Assembly (NCBI RefSeq): GCF_002743255.1
Contig: NZ_PDYY01000014.1
Coordinates: 29,813 to 93,812 of the forward strand
DNA: 64,000 nt
Reading direction: 5' to 3'
Source: Sporosarcina sp. P2
Lineage (GTDB): Bacteria > Bacillota > Bacilli > Bacillales_A > Planococcaceae
The notes under the pieces were generated by a model. That model did no database searches, had not been told where the DNA came from, and saw only the letters and a program-made list of their open reading frames with translations. The position numbers were made by a program, and so were the translations under genes. Positions 55,313-63,924 of this stretch are shown here, one piece after another; the stretch's first letter is position 1; every line of letters starts with the position of its first letter.

Positions 55313-56061
55313 AGAAGATGACTTCGTATAGTTGGTCTATACTTTTCGTCGCGATCGTACTTGGCGTATGGGAAATCGCAGCACGTCTTTACGACAAAAG
55401 CTTCCTCTTCCCGTCCCCTTCAGCGATTCTGATCAGATTATGGGAGCTGAAAACGGAGCTGTTTATCCACCACTTACCTCCGACTGCTTTAACTATTTTG
55501 ATCGGCTTATCGATTTCAATCATCATCGGATCCACATTGGCGATTGCGATGTATAGCAAGAAGCCCATTGAGCAAGCGTTTTACCCTATTCTCATCGCTT
55601 CGCAAACGATTCCTGTCATTGCGCTCGCACCGATTTTTGTCTTGTGGTTCGGCTACAGCATTTGGAGTAAGGTCGCGGTCACTGTCCTGATCACATTTTT
55701 CCCGATAACCGTCAGCGTTTTCGACGGCTTACGCTCTTCGGATAAAAACTTGCATGAATTAATGCGGACAATGGGCGCATCTTCAAAAGATATCTTCTAT
55801 AAACTAGACCTACCTTCCGCTTTGCCATCATTCTTCTCCGGGCTCAAAGTGGCGGTTACACTTAGCGTAATCGGTGCAGCTATTGGAGAATGGCTAGGCG
55901 CTCAGGCAGGACTCGGGTATTTCAGCAGAAGAATGATGACGCAATTTGACAGTGCCGCTGTATTCGCACCGATCGTCTTGCTTTCTGCAGTAGGTATTAT
56001 CTTCTTTCTATTCGTCGTCATATTGGAAAAACACTTTTTACACTGGAGGAATCATCAATGA
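55309..56061 (+). CDS. thiX: Thiamine-precursor ABC transporter permease
   Basis: A 250-residue permease with six helices and the EAA-type motif ELMRTMGASSKDIFYKLDLP in the cytoplasmic loop. GGAGG lies 7 bases before the ATG. It overlaps thiZ and thiY by 4 bases each, showing tight coupling. Confidence 0.9.
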   Translation: MKKMTSYSWSILFVAIVLGVWEIAARLYDKSFLFPSPSAILIRLWELKTELFIHHLPPTALTILIGLSISIIIGSTLAIAMYSKKPIEQAFYPILIASQTIPVIALAPIFVLWFGYSIWSKVAVTVLITFFPITVSVFDGLRSSDKNLHELMRTMGASSKDIFYKLDLPSALPSFFSGLKVAVTLSVIGAAIGEWLGAQAGLGYFSRRMMTQFDSAAVFAPIVLLSAVGIIFFLFVVILEKHFLHWRNHQ

Positions 56062-57098
56062 AAAAACGTCTGTTCCTTAGCATCATGTTTCTTCTGTTAT
56101 TGCTAGCTGGATGTACGAAAGATACACCCCCTGCTAAACAAGAAGAAACACCTAGCAATGAAATGAAAAAAGTTAGCATCATGCTCGACTGGTATCCGAA
56201 TGCCGTACATAGTTATCTATATGTAGCGCAGGAAAAAGGTTATTTTAATGAAGAAAACGTGGAAGTAGACATTCAATTTCCTGCCAATCCGACCGATCCA
56301 ATGAACTTGACTGCAGCGGGAAAAGTGACACTTGGACTGTATTACCAACCCGATGTCATTTTAGCGCAAGCAAATGAAGATATTCCGGTTAAAGCGATTG
56401 CCTCCATCGTGCGTGAGCCGCTTAATTACACCGTCATGCTGGAAGAAAGCTCGATTCAATCACCTAAAGACCTTGAAGGGAAAACAATCGGCTATCCCGG
56501 GATTCCACTGAACGAATCGTTGATTAAAACGATGGTGTCGAATGACGGTGGCGATTACGACAAAGTACATATGATCGACGTCGGATTTGAACTGGAATCC
56601 TCACTCGTTTCAAAACGCGTCGATGCCGTGACAGGAACATTTATTAACCACGAAGTGCCTGTCATGGACTCAAAAGGATTCAAAACACGCTACTTTAATC
56701 CGGTAGACTATGGCGTGCCGAATTATAGTGAAATCGTGTTATTGACGAGTGATGATACTTGGGATAAAGAACAAGACGCGATCCAGGCTGTCTGGCGAGC
56801 AGCACAAAAAGGCTATGAATTTATGGTAGAACAGCCTGAAGAAGCACTCGACCTCTTGCTGAACAACCAAGATCAAGCAAACTTCCCGTTAGACAAAGCA
56901 ATCGAAACAGAAAGCTTACAAATTCTATTGCCTAAGATGGATACACACGGTGAAGCTTTTGGCACGCTGGATGAAACTTCTTGGGAAGAAGTACGGGACT
57001 GGCTACATGAAATGGAAATGATCAAGACGAAACCTGAAGTGGACGATATGATCTTAGATATTAGTTCGGATGAAATGTTTTCTAAAGTAACGAAGTAA
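56058..57098 (+). CDS. thiY: Thiamine-precursor-binding lipoprotein (NMT1/ThiY type)
   Basis: A 346-residue lipoprotein with lipobox LAGC (C19) and an NMT1/THI5-like fold (LDWYPNAVHSYLYVAQEKGYF, split as LDWYPNAVHS and YLYVAQEKGYF; GKTIGYPGIPLNES). It binds a pyrimidine such as formylaminopyrimidine outside the cell for ThiXZ. GGAGG lies 8 bases before the ATG. Confidence 0.88.
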   Translation: MKKRLFLSIMFLLLLLAGCTKDTPPAKQEETPSNEMKKVSIMLDWYPNAVHSYLYVAQEKGYFNEENVEVDIQFPANPTDPMNLTAAGKVTLGLYYQPDVILAQANEDIPVKAIASIVREPLNYTVMLEESSIQSPKDLEGKTIGYPGIPLNESLIKTMVSNDGGDYDKVHMIDVGFELESSLVSKRVDAVTGTFINHEVPVMDSKGFKTRYFNPVDYGVPNYSEIVLLTSDDTWDKEQDAIQAVWRAAQKGYEFMVEQPEEALDLLLNNQDQANFPLDKAIETESLQILLPKMDTHGEAFGTLDETSWEEVRDWLHEMEMIKTKPEVDDMILDISSDEMFSKVTK

Positions 57099-57104
57099 AG
57101 TACA

Positions 57105-57153
57105 CAAAAGGCTATTGCGGGAGTCTCCATGACTGATCGCAATAGCCTTTTTC
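57105..57153. terminator. Bidirectional terminator after thiY
   Basis: Perfect stem AAAAGGCTATTGCG / CGCAATAGCCTTTTT; serves the thi operon and, from the other side, the subtilase gene that stops at 57166. Confidence 0.88.
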
Positions 57154-57165
57154 GATTGTATGTGA

Positions 57166-58680
57166 TTAGTCAGGATATACGGTAAACTTCACAGCAAAGG
57201 ACTTCTTCATTGCAATCCCATTTTTATTCTGTAGCCCTCGATCCACACGTAAATAATGAACACCTGGCTGCCATTCTGTAGTTGGTGTAATGAATAATTG
57301 CTTACTATTCATAGGATCCACTCTCGCTGTAAAACTTTCGATACGTTCTGCACTGTTTGGCTTACGGGTAATAAAAATATGTGGAGCATACTCTTTTCCA
57401 AGTGACAATTCACTCGTGAATTTGATTGTGAATACTTTATTCGGTAGTACTTTCAACTCTGGAAAATCACCGGTAAATTCATTTGGTGGAGTAGGTGTAG
57501 TGATAGCAGGCAGTGCGTTGCTAAGTCGTTCTATATTGACTAATCCCGCACCGAAATGAATATCTTTACCTGGCGCTCCTAAGTCAGTCGCTGTCATTTC
57601 AAGTAGCCTACTAATCTCAGTAGGCGTTGCTTCCGGCTTCAAAGACTTCACTAAAGACGCTGCGCCTGCTACCATAGGTCCTGAAAAAGAGGTTCCACTG
57701 ACTGATATATAGCTATTATTGATTGATGTTGTATTGATTGCCACGCCTGGCGCAACTAAGCTAACGTGAGAGTTATAGTTTGAAAAAGAAGCGCGCTGAT
57801 TATCTCTTTCCGTTGCCCCAACTGAAATGACAGATGGATAAGACGCGGGAAACATGATGGAATTTCCCTTTGTTGCATCGTTTCCTGCAGACGCAACGAC
57901 CGTGATACCCGATTCCACTGCACGTTGAATCGCTCTTTCCTCCAATTGGGAAAATTGGCTACCCCCGTAACTCATGTTGATCACATCGACTTGCTTTAGG
58001 ATGGCGTAATCAATCGCCTTGATACTATCCGACACTTTACTAAGACCGTCCAGGTGCGAGATTTTTAACGGCAATACTTTGATGTCATATCCTCCCGCAA
58101 TTCCCACTCCCCCTAGATTATTCCCAGCCCTAGAGGCAATGACTCCCGCGACAGCCGTTCCATGACCGTTGACGTCCTGAACATTCGAATTATCAGCGTA
58201 AAAATTATAACCGCCTGGCTGAATTCGCCCCTGTAAGTCTTCATGATACAGATCAATGCCAGAATCAATGACGGCTACGACAGTCTTTTTCTTTTGCTCT
58301 TGCACCCTAGACCACAACAACTGCGGCTTCATTTGTGGAATCCACCACTGCTTTACAAGAATAGGATCGTTGAATAGGACATGCGAATAACGCGCATGAT
58401 TCGTTTCAACATGCAAGACGTTTGGATCTTCAAGAAGTTGTTCCTTCATGAATAACATCTCAGCTGAATCTGTAAAACTCCATAACTCCACTTCGTCTGT
58501 GATTTTTTCACGACTTTCCACACCTGGTAAGTTTCCGTCTACCGAAAATGCCTGGCGAGTTTCTTCATACTCTACCAATAACTCATGTGAAACGGCTTCT
58601 GCACTGACGATCCCTTGAAATCCAAGTACCGCCAACAACCCAATACATACCATTAAAAATATACGATGCTGTCCTTTCAT
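57166..58680 (-). CDS. Secreted subtilisin-type (S8) serine protease with SbsA-type C-terminal module
   Basis: A 504-residue exported protease. Signal peptide 1-27; short propeptide-like domain about 30-105; catalytic domain about 125-400 with D139 (DSGID), H173 (NGHGTAVAG), oxyanion N267 (SAGND) and S331 (GTSFSGPMVAG). A proline-rich linker leads to a C-terminal SbsA/Big_5-type Ig module (about 415-504, ending FAVKFTVYPD), the same module found in the surface cluster at 12-28 kb. GAGG lies 5 bases before the ATG. Extracellular proteolysis or processing of surface proteins is plausible but unproven. Confidence 0.9.
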   Translation of the reverse strand: MKGQHRIFLMVCIGLLAVLGFQGIVSAEAVSHELLVEYEETRQAFSVDGNLPGVESREKITDEVELWSFTDSAEMLFMKEQLLEDPNVLHVETNHARYSHVLFNDPILVKQWWIPQMKPQLLWSRVQEQKKKTVVAVIDSGIDLYHEDLQGRIQPGGYNFYADNSNVQDVNGHGTAVAGVIASRAGNNLGGVGIAGGYDIKVLPLKISHLDGLSKVSDSIKAIDYAILKQVDVINMSYGGSQFSQLEERAIQRAVESGITVVASAGNDATKGNSIMFPASYPSVISVGATERDNQRASFSNYNSHVSLVAPGVAINTTSINNSYISVSGTSFSGPMVAGAASLVKSLKPEATPTEISRLLEMTATDLGAPGKDIHFGAGLVNIERLSNALPAITTPTPPNEFTGDFPELKVLPNKVFTIKFTSELSLGKEYAPHIFITRKPNSAERIESFTARVDPMNSKQLFITPTTEWQPGVHYLRVDRGLQNKNGIAMKKSFAVKFTVYPD

Positions 58681-58966
58681 TTGCGCCTCTTTTCTTCCCT
58701 GTCACACTTTAGCAATATGGGAATCTTTTAAACCATTATAACTCACCATTTACCATCTTCATACATCCTATACGTTAGATAGGACTACTTTACATGACGA
58801 GTTTTGAAACATCCTCTTCCCCGCATATTCCGCGCCTTACTTCCTTTATGCAACAGACTTCCTTACATCTAGAATAATCCCGTCAATCATAGTATAATCT
58901 TCACTACATTGGTATCTATACTCGCATTCAAAAGATAGAACCATAGCATGAAGTAGGAGAATTCAC

Positions 58967-60040
58967 ATGAAAAAATGTCCGATATGTAATGAACTGAATA
59001 GAAAACAGCAAGAGTACTGCACAAACTGCAAAGCGTTTCTCGTATCACGCAATTTGAATAAAAAACGGTCGTTACTGAAAACCCCATTGTATCCGCTTGT
59101 ATTACTAGTTATTGTGCTAGCCGCGATTACAAGCTATTACGCTATGGAAACAAAATACGGTCGAAAGGCAACAACAGAGCACTTCATTTCAGCGCTGATT
59201 GAGCAAGATCAAGACGCATTGCATGAATTGATTGTGCCGAAAGATAGTCGTATCTCGATTAACGCAGAAAGTATTCAAGCATTGCTTACATTGGTTGAGA
59301 AAAATCCTTCTATCGTTCAAGTAATAGAAACCAATTTAAAAGAAAAGACCGACGAAGGCATGTTCTCTACGCATGTAACAGGAAAGCGATTCGGCCTCTT
59401 CCCCCACTATACGATCAATCCGGCGGGCTATATTCTCAAAGTGAAATCCATCGGGGAGGAAACCGTACTATCGATCCACGATACTGAGATAGGCTATATC
59501 AAAAAAAGTAATGAACAAGCGGAATTCGGCCCGTATATGGCAGGGATTTACCCTATCAAAATGACTACAACTTTACAGGACGAAAGCGTACGTGAAGAAA
59601 TTCAAGCAAACGTATTCGGCGCGAAGCAATCGGTTCACCTCACTTTTGATTCCATCAAAGAATTGGCCATCGAAACCAACGTGGAAACTGACAATGATTT
59701 GCCAGTTGTACAAAACGACGTCGTGAAGGACGAACCTGTCGAAACCGTTATTGTCAAAGAAGTAATTAAAGAAGTTCCAGCTGGCGATTCAAACGACCAG
59801 TTCATCATCTCGTATAGCGGTGACGTGTTCCTCGACACATCTGATCTCAAAGGATTGTCAAAAGAAGAATTGCGTTTAGCCCGCAATGAAATCTATGCAC
59901 GGCATGGCTATGTATTCAAATCAAAAGAACTGCAAAACTACTTTGGCTCACAGTCCTGGTACGAACCGAACCCATCCTTCGATGGAAAGATGACCGAGTG
60001 GGAGAAACATAATATTGAGTTGATTCAATCACTGGAATAA
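58967..60040 (+). CDS. Zinc-ribbon, membrane-anchored protein with YARHG domain
   Basis: A 357-residue protein: N-terminal zinc ribbon (CPIC ... CTNC), one membrane helix at about 44-60, a TcaA/YvbJ-like extracytoplasmic region, an acidic/valine-rich linker (about 240-285) and a C-terminal YARHG domain (LARNEIYARHGYVFKSKEL, SWYEPNPSF). The topology is like the HtrA-type protein at 7716-9098, without the protease. GTAGGAG lies 7 bases before the ATG. YARHG domains are of unknown function, probably cell-wall binding. About 280 bases upstream hold no recognised element. Confidence 0.8.
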   Translation: MKKCPICNELNRKQQEYCTNCKAFLVSRNLNKKRSLLKTPLYPLVLLVIVLAAITSYYAMETKYGRKATTEHFISALIEQDQDALHELIVPKDSRISINAESIQALLTLVEKNPSIVQVIETNLKEKTDEGMFSTHVTGKRFGLFPHYTINPAGYILKVKSIGEETVLSIHDTEIGYIKKSNEQAEFGPYMAGIYPIKMTTTLQDESVREEIQANVFGAKQSVHLTFDSIKELAIETNVETDNDLPVVQNDVVKDEPVETVIVKEVIKEVPAGDSNDQFIISYSGDVFLDTSDLKGLSKEELRLARNEIYARHGYVFKSKELQNYFGSQSWYEPNPSFDGKMTEWEKHNIELIQSLE

Positions 60041-60042
60041 CA

Positions 60043-60095
60043 GAAGGAGCAATCCGCGAAGTTAGTTGACTTCGTGAATTGCTCCTGTTTTTTTG
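60043..60095 (+). terminator. Intrinsic terminator
   Basis: Stem AGGAGCAAT / ATTGCTCCT extended by CGAAG/CTTCG and followed by T7. Array B4 starts about 15 bases later. Confidence 0.85.
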
Positions 60096-60109
60096 TGGTT
60101 TGGGTGGAT

Positions 60110-60466
60110 TGGCGCGGTTTGGCGTGGGAATAGCGCGGTGTGGATGCACAATGGCGCGGTCTACCCTGACTTCGGCGCGGTGTGGACGCACAATGGCGCG
60201 GTCCGCCCTGACTTTAGCGCGGTATGGACGCATAACAGCGCGGTCCGCCCTGACTTCGGCGCGGTGTGGACGCACAATGGCACGGTCCGCCCTGACTTTA
60301 GCGCGGTATGGACGCACAATGGCGCGGTCCACCCCAACTTCAGCGCGGTGCGGGCACACAATGGCGCGGTGTAGACACACAATGGCGCGGTCCGCCCTAA
60401 CTTTAGCGCGGTGAGGACACGCAATAGCGCGGTCCACCCCAACTTTAGCGCGGTACTCACACACAA
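60110..60466 (+). repeat. 21-bp periodic array B4 (GCGCGG family), 17 units
   Basis: Seventeen exact 21-bp units with (T/C)(A/G)GCGCGG cores. Two spacer classes alternate (about TGTGGACGCACAA and TCCGCCCTGACTT), giving a 42-bp dimer. Long reading frames of 7-residue repeats (MARSALTLARYGRT-like) run through on both strands; they have no ribosome site and are treated as artefacts of the 21-bp period. Confidence 0.92.
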
Positions 60467-60486
60467 CCGCCCGATCTCAAGCCAAC

Positions 60487-61704
60487 TCAGCTAGCCGCCT
60501 CTTCTTCCTCTCCACTCTCACCTTCCACTACCAACTTCTTCATAGCCCTCGCTTCATAAGTCACCCAATCTTCATTCGACTTATGAATCAATTCATCTAG
60601 AATCGACACAGCTTGAGTTTCCTTGCCAAGCTGCCACAAAGCGCGGCTTTCTTGAAGACGGATGCCCTCTCGATAAGGTGATTCCAGATAATTTACATCT
60701 TGTTCTTGTCGGAAAGCTTTCGCGATCTCCACTACATCTTCATATTTCTGCTCGCGCAAGTAACTTGAAGCTAGGAAGTACGAGGCATCATCCGTGAAGT
60801 AATCACTTTCTTCCGTACGCACAGCATATTCTAAATATGCAACAGCTGCTGGGAAGTCTTCTTTTAAAAATTGTCTATAGCCTTCATTATAATACGTTTT
60901 TGCCGCTTCATTTGAAACGAATTCTAGCGTGGCTTCCTCTTCAGGTTTTGCGACTACCTCTTTAACCGGCTCGTCTTTCTTCGGCACAGTCTCCGTAATA
61001 ACAGGCTTTTTCACCGCTGCTGTAGTTGGCGACTCCGTTGCGGTTTCAGGCTGTGCTAGGAGATTGGCTAGTAACCAGACAACGAATACCAACAGGACGG
61101 TCGCAACACTAGCAAGGAATACTACCGCCTCTTTTTTCAGCTTGCGCTTTCGCTTAGGCTTTGGAACCGGTCGTGGGATATCTGGACGCGGAGGTTCTGC
61201 CGCCACGACACGTTTAATTGTCGGATCATCAAGCGCATACAAAGGTAACCCCGCCGTATAGCGAGATAATGTGCCACTTTCATAACGTGCCAACAAGATC
61301 GTTTTCATACGATATAATTCAATTGGGATGGGTAGTTTTCCTGCTAGTTGCATCGCGTCATCTATGATATGTAATGCTTTTTCGCCAAATCCTAGCTGAA
61401 TTTCCGATATTGCATCGTTATATTTAGCGATGATCTGCGTATACGTATCCCAATTGTCGGTAATCGTTTGTTGTAACTTGACGGCATGTAGCTCCTCGCT
61501 ATCTAGTTCCTTCAAGTAGGCCAATGCCACATGCAAATTTCCGACCTTGCTCTCAAGCAATGCTTTATGCCACAGAATCTGCTTGCGGCTCACATTTAGC
61601 TTTTCCAGTTCACGTATCGTATCAAGCGCTAGTGTGTAACGTTTCTGTCGTATTTCTTGTTGCATTTGTTGAATCAGCATAGGAACGTTTGTGAATGAAC
61701 TCAT
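60487..61704 (-). CDS. TPR-repeat protein with central membrane helix
   Basis: A 405-residue protein: N-terminal helical repeats (about 1-165), a proline/lysine-rich stretch (DIPRPVPKPKRKRKLKK), a membrane helix at about 195-215 (VVFLASVATVLLVFVVWLLANLL), a Thr/Lys-rich linker, then TPR repeats (about 265-390; EGYRQFLKEDFPAAVAYLEYA) and an acidic tail. It is the second gene after the GrpE-like gene (85-base gap). A scaffold on both membrane faces is likely; the partner is unknown. Confidence 0.75.
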   Translation of the reverse strand: MSSFTNVPMLIQQMQQEIRQKRYTLALDTIRELEKLNVSRKQILWHKALLESKVGNLHVALAYLKELDSEELHAVKLQQTITDNWDTYTQIIAKYNDAISEIQLGFGEKALHIIDDAMQLAGKLPIPIELYRMKTILLARYESGTLSRYTAGLPLYALDDPTIKRVVAAEPPRPDIPRPVPKPKRKRKLKKEAVVFLASVATVLLVFVVWLLANLLAQPETATESPTTAAVKKPVITETVPKKDEPVKEVVAKPEEEATLEFVSNEAAKTYYNEGYRQFLKEDFPAAVAYLEYAVRTEESDYFTDDASYFLASSYLREQKYEDVVEIAKAFRQEQDVNYLESPYREGIRLQESRALWQLGKETQAVSILDELIHKSNEDWVTYEARAMKKLVVEGESGEEEEAAS

Positions 61705-61788
61705 TGAATCACCTCCACCTACTAAACGGGCGTACGTAGTGACTCACCCATTGATCAATTGTTATGCTCGTCATACACGTTCCCCCTT

Positions 61789-62379
61789 TTACGAAACCGT
61801 TTTCACTAGTGCATCTTGAATGACTTGACCTTCTATTGAAAAGGCTCTGCGGAATACAGCCGCCACTTTAAAACGCTCAATCCCTTGCGCTTCTTCTTCG
61901 GGTATAGTGCCTACCGCTTCCATATAGCTTTCATCGAAATACTCATCGTACACCGGCAGCTCTGTTATGCCGATTTCTTCAAGTAACAGATGCGCTTGAT
62001 CCATAACTGCATCCAATTGTGCGATCAAATCGACCGATTCATGATCAACCGTTTGACGTACGTCTTCAAATAAACTATAGATTTGCACTGCACGTTTAGC
62101 CATTTGAACACGGTCTTCCCGTGCTTCATCTTGCAAACGCGTTATGGCCTCGTCTACGGGCAAAACGGCTTGATTGCTCTCAAACAATTCTTCTAGAGAG
62201 CGAAAACTCGTCGATGTAAATTGCTGAAATTGCTTTAAATCTTCTTGCGTGACAGGCTTCTCGATAGGATCTACTTCGAAATCATCAATCGTAATTTTCT
62301 CCAACTGTAATAATTCTTTATCTAGTATACGCTGTAACTCTTCCGGCCTGTTATTCGCGGACTCATGTATAGTACTCAT
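61789..62379 (-). CDS. GrpE-like nucleotide-exchange-factor protein
   Basis: A 196-residue acidic protein. An N-terminal helical half contains an alpha pattern, and the C-terminal residues (YMEAVGTIPEEEAQGIERFKVAAVFRRAFSIEGQVIQDALVKTV, here given as YMEAVGTIPEEEAQGI and FSIEGQVIQDALVKTV) resemble the beta-domain end of GrpE (typically ...VIRPALVKV). The resemblance is partial. AAGGGG lies 6 bases before the ATG at 62379. It precedes the TPR gene on the same strand; related clusters often contain an Hsp70-like protein, but none is visible here. Confidence 0.6.
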   Translation of the reverse strand: MSTIHESANNRPEELQRILDKELLQLEKITIDDFEVDPIEKPVTQEDLKQFQQFTSTSFRSLEELFESNQAVLPVDEAITRLQDEAREDRVQMAKRAVQIYSLFEDVRQTVDHESVDLIAQLDAVMDQAHLLLEEIGITELPVYDEYFDESYMEAVGTIPEEEAQGIERFKVAAVFRRAFSIEGQVIQDALVKTVS

Positions 62380-62421
62380 CGAATTCCCCTTTTCAGAAAA
62401 CATATGTAATGCATAAATCAA

Positions 62422-62669
62422 GCAAGAAAAGCCCAGTTTACTCTTAGGCTATTATACTGATAAGATAGCACTTTTTGGAGGCTAACACAATACTGGGCGA
62501 TGAATTGTCGAAGGAATGAGGCGACTTCAGTACACTTGTTGACGCATTGTTGCACGATGTGTCATTGATAGACAAAACATTCATCTAGAAAACTTATGGT
62601 TGCTATTTCTTCAGATACCAAGTACAGTAGGGATAATTAAACTTTCACTTATTTCGATAATTCGGAAAT
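62422..62669. other. Divergent spacer before the lysine riboswitch
   Basis: About 250 bases between the GrpE-like gene and the riboswitch. It must hold the dapA promoter; GATAAT near 62630 is a possible -10, but I see no convincing -35 and no other element. Confidence 0.4.
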
Positions 62670-62840
62670 AAGGATAGAGGCGCAAAAACCATTAGTACGC
62701 AATCAGAGGATCATGAGGTCCTGTGAAGATTGTGGAAAGGGGAATTTGCCGAAGCGGCGAGACTCTCATGACCTCCAAGCTGATTCTGGACTGAACAAGT
62801 GCAGGATTGTCATATGGGAAACTGTATGGTGGGCTATCTC
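62670..62840 (+). promoter_or_regulatory. Lysine riboswitch (L box)
   Basis: Shows the L-box landmarks in order: GATAGAGGCGC, ATTAGTA, GGGGAATTTGCCGAAGCGGC, CTGGACTGAACAAG, GGGAAACTGTATGGTGGGCTATC. GATAG/CTATC closes stem P1 (62673-62677 / 62834-62838). It lies upstream of dapA, the first lysine-pathway-specific step. Confidence 0.93.
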
Positions 62841-62866
62841 GTGCAAAGAAATAATTCATTATTTCA

Positions 62867-62898
62867 ACGCAACAGCGAGCCCTCGTTGTTGCTTTTTG
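62867..62898 (+). terminator. L-box attenuator hairpin
   Basis: Stem GCAACAGCGAG / CTCGTTGTTGC (one wobble pair) with a 2-base loop and T5, 30 bases after the aptamer and 60 before dapA. Expected to form with lysine bound. Confidence 0.85.
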
Positions 62899-62959
62899 CG
62901 TTCAATTATATCGCCCCCACCTCTATGTTTTTTAATAAAATGATAGGATGTGGAGAATA

Positions 62960-63853
62960 ATGAATTTCGGATCAATTATGACAGCGATGGTAACTCCGTT
63001 TGATGAAAGAGGAGACATCGATTACCCAGCAACAAAAACCTTAATCAATCACTTACTAGCCAATGGAACAGACGCACTAGTTGTCGCAGGTACAACAGGT
63101 GAATCCCCTACTCTAACCGCACAAGAAAAAGTGGATCTATTCAAATTTACCGTGCAAACAGTTGCAGGCCGTGCGCCGGTTATTGCAGGTACAGGAACGA
63201 ACAGTACAAGAGAATCCATTGACTTGACGATTCAAGCGGAAGAAGCTGGCGTCGACGGAATCATGCTCGTCGTCCCATACTATAATAAGCCTTGTCAAGA
63301 AGGGTTGTACCAGCACTTCAAGACGGTTGCACAAACGACTACATTACCGATCATGCTGTACAATATCCCGGGACGTAGCGCTGTGAACATGTTGCCGGAA
63401 ACGATCATCCGACTGGCTAACAACGTATCGAATATTACTTCTGTCAAAGAAGCGAGTGGTGACCTAGAAGCCGTAGCTGCGATTATCGAACATACTGGAG
63501 ATGACTTCTTTGTCTACACAGGTGATGACGCGTCTACACTTCCTGTACTAGCTATTGGTGGAACAGGCATCGTGTCGGTTTCTGCTCATATTATAGGAAA
63601 TGAAATGGCGGAAATGGTGCGCCACTTCAAAACTGGCAATACAAAGCAAGCCGCGACCATCTACCGTGGCCTATTGCCAATCATGCAAGCGATGTTTGCT
63701 GCACCGAACCCTTCTCCAACGAAAGCTACGTTGAATTTGATGGGCGTACCGGTTGGTGGCGTTCGTCTGCCGATGATGGCGTTACCTAACGAACAAGTAG
63801 AATCGTTGAAAGATCTTCTAGCGCTTCGAAACCAAACTGCAATCGGTCTTTGA
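62960..63853 (+). CDS. dapA: 4-hydroxy-tetrahydrodipicolinate synthase
   Basis: Condenses pyruvate and aspartate semialdehyde in lysine/meso-diaminopimelate (and dipicolinate) synthesis; 297 residues. Seen: GTTGES (45-49), Y134 in MLYNIPGR, R139 and the Schiff-base K163 in SVKEASGD. The ATG at 62960 gives the usual MNFGSIMTAMVTPF start; an in-frame ATG at 62948 overlaps the likely ribosome site AGGATGTGGAG. Controlled by the lysine riboswitch; ends at its own terminator, so it appears monocistronic. Confidence 0.95.
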   Translation: MNFGSIMTAMVTPFDERGDIDYPATKTLINHLLANGTDALVVAGTTGESPTLTAQEKVDLFKFTVQTVAGRAPVIAGTGTNSTRESIDLTIQAEEAGVDGIMLVVPYYNKPCQEGLYQHFKTVAQTTTLPIMLYNIPGRSAVNMLPETIIRLANNVSNITSVKEASGDLEAVAAIIEHTGDDFFVYTGDDASTLPVLAIGGTGIVSVSAHIIGNEMAEMVRHFKTGNTKQAATIYRGLLPIMQAMFAAPNPSPTKATLNLMGVPVGGVRLPMMALPNEQVESLKDLLALRNQTAIGL

Positions 63854-63873
63854 TTGATATAGAGAAAATACTT

Positions 63874-63924
63874 TTAGCTGTTGCGAGACGACCATGTCAT
63901 TTGGTCGTCTTGCGGCAGCTTTTT
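63874..63924 (+). terminator. Intrinsic terminator after dapA
   Basis: Long stem AGCTGTTGCGAGACGACC / GGTCGTCTTGCGGCAGCT followed by T5. The last 75 bases of the window hold nothing recognised. Confidence 0.9.

Noticed and set aside
60079..60466. Long reading frames of seven-residue repeats on both strands of array B4 (and similarly in A1, A2, A3, B2, B3)
   Set aside because: Twenty-one is a multiple of three, so any 21-bp array without a stop gives open frames in several phases. None has a ribosome site and conservation is at the DNA level (8-bp core), not at the protein level.
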